Of a stretch of DNA of 64,000 bases, positions 35,206-46,339 are shown piece after piece. Each line of letters begins with the position of its first letter. The first letter of the stretch is position 1. The notes beneath the pieces were generated by a model. The model made no database searches and had not been told where the DNA came from. It saw only the letters and a program-made list of their open reading frames with translations. A program made the position numbers and the translations under genes. Source of the DNA: Persicaria tinctoria (Eukaryota > Streptophyta > Magnoliopsida > Caryophyllales > Polygonaceae); NCBI GenBank assembly GCA_037127255.1, contig JBANSL010000018.1:17395175-17459174 (forward strand), in the 5' to 3' direction.

Positions 35206-38156
35206 TGTAACGGCCCGAGATTATGATTCCCGAGTTACGTTTCGAGGGATGAAACCCCTCGTTGGGATCTTGTGCCCCGAGTACAAGTTGAAGGTTTGAA
35301 ACCGAAGATTTTTAGTTTAAAGTAGGATTTCGCACCCAAATCCGAAAGGTCCGTTGGAGACCCCGGGGTAAACCCATGTACCTGTCCTAAGTCTACAACG
35401 CGGGAAATCATTTATCATGCAAAGGGCATAAGTTCAGAAAACGATACAACCAGTGCCACGGCAGAGCCGGGTCAAAACGGAGTATAAGTAGGGAGAAATC
35501 CCAAAAGCATGAATCCGGTGAAGTCAGGTTTAAAACACTCACTCTCCGCCATATGAATAGACCCCGTCATAACAGCACAAAATCAAGCAGTGTATCGGGT
35601 ACCTGAAACTATACCATCAAGTCAGGCCAAGAGTCCGCCCGCGGGTCCTCTGACCGCGCTGAGGACATATAATACGCCTATACCTAGAATAAAGGATGCC
35701 TTCATGCAGTATTGAAATCTTAACCACACTATCATGCTCCTAATTCATATATGTAGAATATTAAGTAAGGCCTTAACAAAGAATACCAAGTGATATATCC
35801 CTCTTCTACCACCACCCCTCTTCTAGATAGGGTGAAGACTGGCCAGTTCGATACTATAGCATATCAAATCTCATCATCATATCGCATCTCATTCTCATCT
35901 CGTATCTCATGCTCATCTCGTATCTCGTGATATATATATATATAACTCAAGGAGGAAAACACCCGATGAAATTGGGCTGCCCTATTACCCTAGCAAGGAC
36001 TCTAGGACTCACAGATAACAGCCGTTCTGTATTCAAACGCATACAGAATAAGAATGCTCATTCGTAAGTGCAATTCCTAAGCATGATACTACATGGCATG
36101 CTCTTATGCATATGAAACACCTACATACTATATGACACATCAGGCAGGAGGTACTGGTTACTGAGTAAGCCCCGGAGGTACTTACCTGGCTAGTAGATTG
36201 GCAACAGAAGAATCCAGCACACAGTAGTCACAATCACAGAGTATCACCTAGTATATAATGGAATATACATAAGTCTACATTCAACTATTAAACACTCAAG
36301 CACACCTCAATCAATAGAACAAGTAACATATTATGAAAGTCATTTCATCGCATCATCCGCTCCTCAAAGACCACATCGTTCTCCATAAATCATTCAACCA
36401 ATTCCGCATGTTCATATACATCATTTTCGCATATACCTCAACAGTTCATCAAAATCATAAGACATAATTTGTGTGATATAAAATCCTACTAGATCGTCAT
36501 AATCATCCAACATTTAATCTCATATAATAATTCACCCCAAGTCATGCTATTAGTCATGCATATCATACTTTTAGTCAAACGATCATATTATCATGCTAGT
36601 TAGTCATCGAATAAGTCTTATTCCCAAGTTAGTTTCAAATCCCAGTTAAATAGTTAAGTATTTCGATCCTTGAAAATACTTGCCAAATTCCCTTTTAAAT
36701 TTATTTATTAGATTACATTCCCACCTTGAAATTCTTTTCCAAATTCTTTAGAAAACTTTAAGTCCCAATAAGATATTTTAATTACCGTTAATTAGTTAAA
36801 TAAAAAAAACGGATAACCCGAACCGAACCGAACCAAACCCGCTAATTAATCCCAACCCGGTTAAACATTAAAAGAAAATCTTCAAAATGATATGGGGCCC
36901 ACCAGGCCACGTCAGCCTCCCTCTTCCTCCGGATTGCAAATGGAAGCCGCGCCTCCGCTGGTTCAACGCGCCCGCTGAGCAGCTCGTGCTCCCGTCGGCC
37001 TCTGCTCGCTGTCTCCGGCGCTTGCCTCTGCCCAGATGGCTCGCTGGTCTCGACCCGCTCACGCTGGTGCTAGCGCTCGCTAATGCTCATGCTCGTCATT
37101 GCTCGTCTCGGCTCTGCTCGGCCTCGCACACATACTCGACTACGCCGGAGCTCTTGCCAGGCTCACGAGTTCACCCAAATGCCCCGCACTCAGCTCACGC
37201 ACACTCGACACTCGCCCACAGCCCGACCCAAGTCAGAATCGAATCACAATAGAGGGAGGAAAGGTGGAAGCTCACCGAGGTGGTTTCGCGGGCGTCGGAG
37301 CTTCGATTGGAGTTTTGGGATTCGTCGGTGGCTCGTGATGGCTCGTCGGACCTGTGCCGGACATGGGTGAGAATGATGGTGGAATCCGAGGTTAGTTTGG
37401 ATCGAAAACGAAGGAGAACGACTCACCGAAGGTTTGGTTCACGATCGAATCGGGCGGCGACCTTGGATGTGAAAACAGGGGAAAAGGGGATCGATGGGCT
37501 GTGGCGGATCGGGTGTCTATTCCTGGTGGCTCCGAGGGATGCTACTGCTACCACTGGTGGCTCCGAGGTGGAAGGAGGGACGAGGAGTCGGTGGTGGCGA
37601 TGGAGATGATGATCGAAGATGGTGACGCCGATGGTGGTGATGAATATAGAGATGCAGGTGACGGTTTCAGTGGTGGTGGCGGTGGTGAGGGCTCCTGGAA
37701 GGGTGATGAAGAATGGGAGATTGTGATGGCGTGAAGGAGGGATATGATGGTGGCATGGGAATGGTGAGTTCCATATGGTGATGGCGATGAATGTGATGGT
37801 GAGGGTGATGGGGTATGGGTGAGGGTATGGGTAAGGGTATGGGTAAGGGATTGTGCGTGGAATTGGTTAATCAATACCCGGAATTAAATTCCAAATACGC
37901 GAATTTTGAATCCCGTAATTAGTTCTCAAATGTTAGTTTCTCCGACTCTCGCTCTATCGATCAATTAGATTTTTAAAATCGACAAGGATATCGCCATCCG
38001 ATAATTATTTTGAATTTTCGAGATGAAATGATGGAAATTATTCGTCGAATTTTATATTCCGGTCGGAATCCGTTAAACGAGTTTTAAAACCGATTAAATT
38101 CCATTTTTAATTCTCTTTTTCTGAAAAATTAGGATTTGAAAATCCGAGCCTTTACA
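35206..38156. mobile_element. Solo LTR of a large LTR retrotransposon
   Basis: Begins TGTAACGGCCCGAG and ends CGAGCCTTTACA, i.e. TG...CA with short inverted ends. The CTTGT target duplication is perfect (35201-35205, 38157-38161). Nothing inside repeats as a second LTR and there is no coding region, so the 2951 bp are best read as a solo LTR left by recombination between the LTRs of a Gypsy-like element. A GC-rich part (36880-37740) has long overlapping open frames caused by composition. A short G-rich minisatellite (GGGTATGGGT-like) lies near 37800-37850. Confidence 0.85.
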
Positions 38157-38161
38157 CTTGT

Positions 38162-38961
38162 TTCACAATATTTTTAAAATCCTTCCTCTGTAGCCATACA
38201 TTTTCAAATTTGAAGGGTGGGGGTTTGAATGTTTGACTGGTATTTAGTTCAATGGTGATTGAGCAATGGTCAGATGATATGAACGCACCATTTTTAGTGC
38301 AGATGGCGGGATACTGATGCATTATGTCATGCTGAACCAACAACCGATCGATTTTTTCTTTTATGTTCCCAATGTCAGTCTGTTTCTTTCTCCATGTAAA
38401 AGGGTTTCCCCATGCAGGAATATCAACCAGTGAACATTGGGTTTTGATGTCCGCGAGCCTAACAAACCTTCACGGATGAGTTATCGCACCGCCTTCTTTG
38501 TCCAAGAAGCACCCTATTTCATTATAGTCACCCATGACGATGCATGGGATTGTTGCCTGTCTTATTTCTGCAATTACCTGGTCCCAAAATCTGGGTTTAT
38601 GTTGCTCCTGGGGGGGGGGGGGGGGAGCATAGATGAACCATATCAGACACGAAAAATTGTCTAAGGTGTTGGTATATTTGAGGACTATTGCCCTGGGCCA
38701 TTGTGTTATCACTTCAATGGTTTCATTTAGCAGACACCTCTCATTTCAGAGTATTCCCAAGCCACCAGGTTTACCAATAGATGGGGACCAAATTGCTTTA
38801 TCGAACCCCGCCCCCTTCCATGTCGAAGGCGGAGGGATGTTTTTTGTTTTTGTTTCAGCAAGTGCTAGTAATTGGATATGTTCGGATTTGCACCACGTGC
38901 TAATCTCTGTCCAAAACATGGGTCGGCCGATCCCTCTACAGTTCCAGAAACTAACTTTCAT
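38162..38961 (-). pseudogene. LINE ORF2, endonuclease part
   Basis: ATG at 38959-38961 opens MKVSFWNCRGIGRPMFW, followed by LALAETKT, WFIYAPPPPP, IPCIVMGDYNEIG and SSDHCSITIEL, the apurinic-type endonuclease motifs of L1-clade LINEs. Stops occur after GGLGIL (near 38746) and after AITHP (near 38470). The solo LTR cuts the domain from the reverse transcriptase at 38161. Confidence 0.88.
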
Positions 38962-39071
38962 TAACGCTTGAATTTGGGGATAACAAGAAAGGTCCTCGCA
39001 ACACCCCGTCATGTAGGATCGATTTTGTGTGTTTGTTTCGGTACTTTAGTTTTTTTTTTTTTTTTGTTGCT

Positions 39072-40505
39072 TTATGAGCTGGTTCGAAATCCTTGTAGAT
39101 AATAGAGTATGATAGTAAGTGAGAATCCCATGAAAAAATACGAATCCGTAGGACCAAACCCACCATTTTCTGTGACCCACCACTTCATCCTTGGTATGAG
39201 AAAGCAGCAACTGGTCGTCGAGGATGCACCTCCAGCGACGCTTGGTTCATGCATCTGGTAACATGAACCAAGGGTGGTAGGTTCTTTTGAAGGGGTTTCA
39301 TGTGCTTCATGGTTATCATCGATCCCCAACTCAGAGATATGGTGTTCTTTAATTGGGTAGCAATTGGGCACATTTATCATGTTTATGAACAAGGTTTCTC
39401 GTGAGTCACAGTTCCCAAATGGACAGAATTCGGCAGACTGAATTAAGCCATGGTAGTCTAACATACAAATTTTTAACAAACAAAAGGTATACGTTATATT
39501 AGTGTCCCTAGAATTCTTAGCAATGTGCATCTTCATATTTGTTGGCAACCATTCAAAAAGGGGTAGAACGCCCAATCTCAAATCGTTGGTCATCAAGGTC
39601 GTGGTTTCGATTTTGACATTGAAGAACGATCTATCCATATTGTCAAACTTAGCATTTATAAAGAGTGCATCTATTCTTCCCGTACAAATGGCTGAAAGGA
39701 ATTTTCCATAGATATAGGGTTTCAAGTTGTAAATCAAAGAAACAGGGTTACACACTCTTCCATACTTTAATTCTAGTTGTAATACGGGTGTGAGCCAATT
39801 AAATTTCCCAACATTTCCATATAATTTATTGATCAAAAACTCCAACACGCTATCAAATTCCTTGATCATTAGATTAGGATCCTTAAGAGAAGGAAGCTCA
39901 AACATACTATCGGAGTCATTGTTCAACAGATTTGAAGCATTGAAATCATGAAGAGCAAGGATATAAGGGAACCTGAAAGTTCGGATCAGTGGTGACTCGC
40001 CACCACGAGGCAAGTCAACCGGCAGGCACGGCCGCACCAGAGCGGCGAACCGCCACCAAACAAGGAACCGCACCACCTTCCATAGGACACATCCTATACC
40101 AACATGCAGGCCAACGAAGATGAGCCGGACGCCGCCACCCCATACAAAGCGCCACCCCAAACGCCGCCAGCAAACATCACGCTTCAAGCCAACTTGCAAA
40201 TTCAGACGTCTTTTCTCACAAATTTGATGTCTTTGACCCCTCTCCCAACCCAAAACATGTATACTTGTAGGAGAGAGGCGAATTTTGACATGGAAGAGCC
40301 GAAACACATAGAATTCAGAGGCTCTTCGCACATCTCTCAAACTTGCTCCAGGAAGAATCAATGGAGAAGCGAAGCTCACTGATCCCGTATTCCATATCTC
40401 CTTCTTTTGATCGATCTTCGGGATGATAAGATTCAAAGGGCGGATTTGCTGGCGGTGATTGATTTGGGGGCTAGGGTTTTCTAGGTGTTTTGGGGTTTCA
40501 GGCAT
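39072..40505 (-). pseudogene. LINE ORF1 region (477 codons, unfamiliar)
   Basis: An open stretch starting 50 bp inside the LINE 5' end and stopping about 110 bp before the ORF2 start. A 16-bp A run (minus strand) lies between them. I do not recognise the protein. It has a basic N-terminal third, a Trp/Val-rich hydrophobic stretch (WKVVRFLVWWRF) and a middle with NVGKFNWLTPVLQLELKYG. The usual plant LINE ORF1 hallmarks, an RNA-recognition fold plus CCHC knuckle, are not evident. Its position inside the target-site duplications makes it the LINE's ORF1. Some frameshifts may have scrambled it. Confidence 0.6.
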
Positions 40506-40571
40506 CAGGTTTTCCCTTACCAGGAATAACCTTTTGCATTCTTGACCGAATTATTAAATCTTATTTAACTT

Positions 40572-40884
40572 AAAAGTACTTGCTATGTGTGTAACATAAT
40601 TAAAAGAAATTGTTATAATATCTTTTAAATTTAACTATATAGTTTTTTTTTCCAATTGGAACAAAAAAAAGTATTTGCTTCAAACTAACTTAAGGATTAT
40701 ATAATATAACATTCTTTCAATTCGTTATAATTTAAATAAATTTTGCATATCAACTAATAAATTATTTACAATAACTATTAATTATTATATTAAGTTAAAG
40801 ATGAGAATAAATATCATAACTTAATATATATTTGGTAGCATACAAAATGTCAACAAAAACACATTGATGAAAGCATATCAACTG
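40572..40884. other. Spacer between the old LINE and duplication copy B
   Basis: AT-rich, with no gene or element recognised. Confidence 0.6.
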
Positions 40885-43800
40885 GACTGTGAACAGTATG
40901 AAAGAAAAAAAAAAGGCAACGTGAAGATTTAGGAATTAGAGGGAAAGGAAAGATCATGACATATGATATTATTTACCCTGCATTAGGGGTTGCTGTGCCG
41001 CTGTGCTGTTGATCAAACTGATGGTGTAGGCTTTGGAGAACCTGAACCACCAATTTCTGCTGTAGTCAAATTAGTTCTCAGAAGAGCCTGAACCATTTAA
41101 CGGCTTTATGTAACTGCCAAATCCACCATTCCCGGATCCATCTTGTGATGGATACGACCTCATCCCCGTCCCCCCGCCCATTTGGTTCCCCGTGCTCTGC
41201 ATTGCAGAGCTAATCTGATTGCCAATACCATCTGATGTACGGGTTGACACACCATGCATGCCAGCAGATGAACCAGTTTCATGTTGTGACGTCCCTGGAG
41301 AGTATCCAGGCATCATATTTCCAACAGGAGCAGATGTCGACTGTGAACTTGGCGTCTTAATGAAAACATGCAATCGACTCTCGAGAGTATCCAGGTTCAA
41401 ATATTCCTCCTGCAAGTATTAGGACCATTTAGAAAACACAACACCATTAAAGTCGCAAAATCCACAAACAAAGCAGACACAAAATCTGCTACATGACCAA
41501 ACTTTCTCAGCACAATTTTCCATCATATACAAAAATACTAGTTGAAAAACCTGTGAAACTGCTGTCCTGAATAACCCCTCCTCCAGGCGCTTTACGAGAT
41601 CAATAATCCTCTGTTGAGATATCTCAGTTATCTGTCTCTCTGACTGTTTTTGGACCAAGAAATGGAAGCTGAAAGAGCATTGAAAATCAGTTCAGTATTA
41701 ACTATTATCTATACAGCCAATGTCTGACAGCAGGGAATGAAATGATTTCATTATCGATCAACTATATCAATTACACTACACATGCCATGAATTCAGTCTC
41801 CATTAACCGGAAGCCCTGACCAAAAGGGAGAAACCAAAGACACATAGAAACTTGACACCAAATAGTGTTCAGGACATGCATATTATCATTCCAGCATATT
41901 AGGGATTTAATTATCAGCCAAAGTAGCATCTGTAGTGAAAATACAAACATTAATGGTTAATCTTAGAACCATATATAAAGGGTGAACAGGTGACTTTCAA
42001 ACTCCATTTATTGCTAACGAAAAGGGTGAACAAGAGAACCGGAAAATCTTAATACCAGAAACTTAGGATAGTGTTTATAGACTTTTCTATATCGAAACCT
42101 TACATTTTCCCTTGCATAAACCTTCTTGCTTTTAAAAGTTCAGGATCCATGACTGCTGAACCGGGTATTTCGCTCCAGTGCATGATGGGGATTTTCGTTC
42201 TGCTGACTGCTGAGACGCCCCAAGCGGAATTTCACCAGCTTGAATGAGTAGCTGGCTGGATATCTGCCCCCTGGCCCTGGTAAATGTGCCTGCACATTCA
42301 TCTTAAATTTCAGCTCAAGGTTTTCATACGTCTTGAGTTTCAAAAGGAGCATTATAGCAATGGAGTGACCTAATATAGATTAAGCAATAATTGTATGCCT
42401 CTAAATTGATGCTGCAGAAGCAGAACAAGGCTAACCTGATATTATAATTCCCATGTATAAAAAGTAAGACGAAAGTGTTTCTTAACATTTACATTACATC
42501 AATAGATCATCTCAGCTGAAAAGCTTCAGATGATATGCTTATTACTTCCTTCACACCAGAGAGGATTATTAAGATCTAGTCCTTTGTTTTTATACAGTGG
42601 CTTGACACTCACCAGATAGAAGCGAAGCCGATCGGATTCGTCGGAATTTCGGTGATTGAGACAACGGCGCGAAATAGAAGATGAGGATTAGAATCAAACT
42701 GTGGAGTGCAGATTGGGGGTTGACTCTGTGAAACAGCAAAACCGATCAACACAAAATACAGATAAAATTCTCTCAGTTAGAAGTTCAAATCGAACCCGAA
42801 ACTGAGTAATTCAGACATAGGAATCAACCGGTAGGTTGGAAAGTGAGACAGCTAATCGCTATCAGAGAAACGAAATCAAACGAAGTAAACAGGGATAAAT
42901 CTCAGTCAAGTCCGAGACGAGCGTACCAGAACTAGAAACTAGCTTAGAGAGAGAAGCCGATTGGAAGACGGAGGAACGGGATAACCAGTTGAGAGATTTG
43001 GAGATGAGGAAATTTCTGTGTAATTGCTGAATGAAGAAGACGAAGTCGCCATAGGTGGTTACATTGGGATGTTGCAAGCAGTAATTCGGAAAACGACAAA
43101 TTGAAAAAAGGAGTCCGCAGTACTCGGCCCAAACATATGGCCCAAAACTGAAAACGTAAACAATGGGCCGTAGCTCAATCACAGGAATATAATGAAGGAA
43201 ATATATCATTTTTTGGAACATTTTAACTAAATACGGCTATTTTTGTCACATGGTTGAATACAAATTTCTACTCTTACTCTTGCAAACTTTGGGTCTTTAG
43301 GAAACACCATCTCGGTTTGCTTGTAATAAGGACATCTCGACTCCCTAGACCCTACGGGCTACGAGATTACATTGGGTTGATAATTAAATCATGACTCGAC
43401 TCAAGCTTTTCTACAAGAGTTTTTTTTCCTTGTGCTCGATTTGTCTATTGTGTGTCCTAAGGGTATACGATAAAGAGACTTTATCATATCCTAAGGGTAT
43501 ATGATAAAGAGACTTTATCGGGAAATAAAACATAAAAGAAAATGGGCAAACCTGGTAATCTAATTTAAAAATTGGCTAAACCGGATGTTTCTAGAGAAAA
43601 TATTTTCCAATTTGACCTTTTATCCTATGTTTCAAAGACATAAGATAGAAAAACTACATGGGTAAAGAGTAAATAAAGACATGAACAAAATTATAGTGCA
43701 GTAAGCTTAATTTGTGTTAGAATAAGAGATTACACTCGAAAATTAAAGCTTGTTCAGTGTTTAGTTGTCTTTTTTTTTTAGCTTACTAAATATTATACCT

Positions 43801-43935
43801 ACATTCATACAATATTTATTAACTAATCTACTTGCTCCAAGGCGAGTTTTAACTTAAAACTTCGAATTGATGCGCAAAATTGGTTGACTGTAGTTGTGAT
43901 TTGATATATTTGGTATGAAATTAATGAGTTAGATT
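40885..43935. repeat. Segmental duplication, copy B (uninterrupted)
   Basis: Same orientation as copy A (16311-24095). It contains none of the four copy A insertions and so records their empty sites near 41025, 42061, 43750 and 43770. It has its own differences, such as about 150 bp near 42320-42480 absent from copy A and a short tandem duplication of TATCCTAAGGGTATA near 43450-43510. Confidence 0.9.
41071..42301 (-). pseudogene. HAC1-like histone acetyltransferase 5' fragment, copy B
   Basis: Start codon at 42299-42301 (MNVQAHLPGPGG). The first exon is frame-disrupted soon after. The next exon (about 41660-41548) encodes VQKQSERQITEISQQR and VKRLEEGLFRTAVSQ. The following exon (41415-41071) encodes EEYLNLDTLESRLHVFIK and a Ser/Gly/Met-rich stretch with MMPGYSPGTSQ, then stops at SGSSEN where copy A reads on. 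All catalytic and zinc-binding regions of the HAC family are absent. The leader and promoter-like region follows to about 43240, with GGCCCA motifs as in copy A. Confidence 0.75.
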
Positions 43936-45629
43936 TGTATTTATTTTTAATGGTGTCGGGTTCGTGCGTTCTATAGATTCTATTTCGGCCATACTTAAAT
44001 GTACAATACCTAGATATGGATATTGGAAATTAACCAAAAATTCGAATCAAACAAGAGATATTATATATATCGATGTAAAGTTAGATCAAATAGAGTAATT
44101 AAGGCATCATCTATTAATATATCCTGATTAGACACTTGCATTTTGGTTGAAGATTAGATTGAATATGTTGCTTTATTTTACAAGTCCAATTCATGGGTCG
44201 GTTGGAAAGTGGTTTAATCCGACATAGCCGATAAGATAAGCTTAAACGAGGTATGGGCTCAATTTGGTAATAAAGCCATTTGTTATTATCAACTCTACCT
44301 ATCAATGTTGTTTCATCCCTTGGGGCAATTCAATAAACCACGTTACTCCTAAAAAATCAATACCATATAAGATATTGATAACACTGCATGGATCATATTG
44401 GAAAAAATAAAAAATTAGGTAAAATATAAGTGATGTTATTGTTAGAGGTTGGGGGCAGGTTGAATATATTTGAGTGTGTTTTTTCTTAACTTTATTTGAG
44501 TTACAAGACTATGAAATGTTGATTTATTAGGGCTAGTTGATTTTTATTTTATTTTTTTAGAGGAGGTGAGTTTCAAACTCGTGATTTATTGGTTACTAAA
44601 TATCATTTTTACTAGCTTGGCTAGTAAAATTAACTACCCCTATATTCAATACAACATCCGATTCAAAATATATGTCGTTTGATTTTTTAACACGTATTTT
44701 AAGGAGCTAAAAACTATATAATATATTAACTTTTTTTTTTACATTTAATACTTATTACCAATAAATATTATTGATGATGATGTTTGAGATGAATTCAATA
44801 TTGATTCAAATTAAAAGGATAAAGATAGGATCGAGTGACGACAGGGAAGAAGCTCTCAGTTCGACCAAATTGAACATTGAGTAGAGAAGAAGCTCTTAGT
44901 TCGACCCATGGTTTTTATGATTGGGATCCTAGTGTGGGATCGAGACAAGGGTGTAGGATCGGATCGTAGGATCATAAGATCGTAGACAAAAATTAAAAAT
45001 AAAATAAAAACAAACCATCCTAAACAAATGCCTTAATTTTAAAATAAAACTAAGATTTTCCTCCATTAACCAAATTAAGTAACTAAAATAGTCCAATAAT
45101 AATCACTTTACATTCATAATTTGTCAAGAATAATGTCTCAAAAGGTGACAAACAGACAATGATAATGTCTTAAAATATGACAAACATATAAGAGATAAAT
45201 CACACATCCAACTATCCAATGACATCTGTAGTTTCAAATGTCATCATTGCAATTAACCACATCATGAACAATTTTAGGTGCTCAAACGTGGATTTGTCGA
45301 GTTGAGTAATGAAACAAAGGGCCTAGGGTTTCAATTCAACGTCTTCACTCTTCTGCCTTCAATTTCTAAGGAAATAGGCTACCAAAAAAATGAAAAAATA
45401 AAAAGGTTCATCGTATCCAGAAGACCCAATATCCAAACAAAACAAACACAATTACACAAATATTATTTTTGTTATGATCAAATGTTTTTTCTAGGATCGG
45501 TAGATCCTACCGATCCCACACGATCCTATAGGATCCTAGGTAGATCCTAGAACGAAGGAGTCTATATGCCCGATCCGGATCAAAACCTTGCCTAGAATCG
45601 TAGGATCGTAAGATCCGGATCGGGATTCT
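43936..45629. other. Intergenic AT-rich sequence
   Basis: No gene. Repeated GATCGTAGGATC and GGATCCTAG words near 44925-44990 and 45495-45625 hint at the ends of a decayed element of about 0.7 kb. AGAAGCTCT-AGTTCGACC is duplicated near 44850 and 44890. Confidence 0.5.
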
Positions 45630-46243
45630 ACCAAATTGAAGACAAGGGCGGTGTGACAAAGGTTAAGCAACATTCGATCGGGAGAATTCTTGTGGTCTTC
45701 AATTTGTCCTCCAACTCCTTCAATGGTTTCGTTCCCGCCGATTTCTTTCGCACAGCGGAGCTCCGGGTGCTTGATTTGTCCCACAACCTTCTCGCCGGCG
45801 AGCTTCCACGAGAAATCGGGCAGCTCCAAAACCTGCAATTGCTAAACCTATCGAACAACGGGCTTTCCGGTGAGTTACCTAGTCAAATGGCCTGGTTCAG
45901 TAACTTAATTGTGATTTCAATGAGGAGCAATAACTTCTCAGGCGATATTCCGATCGGGTTGGACCGGGTTCAGGTCTTGGATCTGTCGTCGAATTCGATT
46001 AACGGTTCACTTAGGGCTGAATTTAGAGGGCTTAGCATCCAGTATTTGAATCTCTCATCCAACTGGATCTCCGGCGAGATTCCGACAGGTTTTGAGTGGA
46101 ACTTTCCAGAAAATTCGACAGTTGACTTCTCCTATGATAACCTACCAGGAGCAAACTGTATGAATGCCACAAGAATTCTCTTGATCGAATGTTGCTCAAC
46201 CTTCGTCACACCGCCCTTGTCTTCTCCCTGGCTTCAATTCGGT
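45630..46243. mobile_element. Inverted-repeat-bounded segment with a captured gene fragment
   Basis: The left arm 45630-45694 and the inverted right arm 46167-46243 match over about 65 bp (words GACAAGGGCGGTGTGAC, CAACATTCGATC, GAGAATTCTTGTGG), with an 11-bp indel in the right arm. The arms enclose about 470 bp of leucine-rich-repeat coding sequence. No clear target-site duplication was found, so the transposon class is open. Confidence 0.6.
45695..46160 (+). pseudogene. Leucine-rich-repeat receptor-kinase fragment
   Basis: An open frame with about six LRR units of the plant extracellular type (LxxLxLSxNxLxGxLP): ELRVLDLSHNLLAGELP, LQLLNLSNNGLSGELP, VQVLDLSSNSINGSL, IQYLNLSSNWISGEIP. It resembles the C-terminal LRRs of LRR receptor-like kinases of the At2g15300/At4g34220 type. 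Signal peptide, membrane span and kinase are missing. The fragment starts and ends at the arms of the surrounding inverted repeat, which suggests capture by a mobile element, not simple decay in place. Confidence 0.75.
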
Positions 46244-46339
46244 CAAACAGAGAGGAAACTGTATGAATGCCACAAGAATTTTTTTATTCATTTAAAAAAT
46301 ATGATGACATGGCATGCTATGTCATTAAAAAAAATTTAG

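Larger units (their letters stand above)
24352..40555 (-). mobile_element. Old L1-clade LINE, split by two LTR-element insertions
   Basis: The 3' end is the T run at 24352-24362 (a poly(A) tail on the minus strand). The 5' end is near 40555. The flanks AAACCTTATTTAACTT (24336-24351) and AAATCTTATTTAACTT (40556-40571) differ at one base and are the target-site duplication. Removing the Copia element (26182-33654) and the solo LTR (35206-38161) leaves about 5.8 kb, normal for a plant L1-like element. Domain order on the minus strand is ORF1, endonuclease, reverse transcriptase, zf-RVT and RNase H. Several stops and frameshifts show it is dead. Confidence 0.9.

Noticed and set aside
36887..37734. 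Several overlapping open frames of 77-121 codons
   Set aside because: They fall in the GC-rich part of the solo LTR, overlap in several frames and both strands, and show no domain; explained by base composition.
44560..44640. Antisense tRNA-like words (GTTTCAAACTCGTGA)
   Set aside because: Only a partial B-box resemblance; no A box, stem or boundaries.
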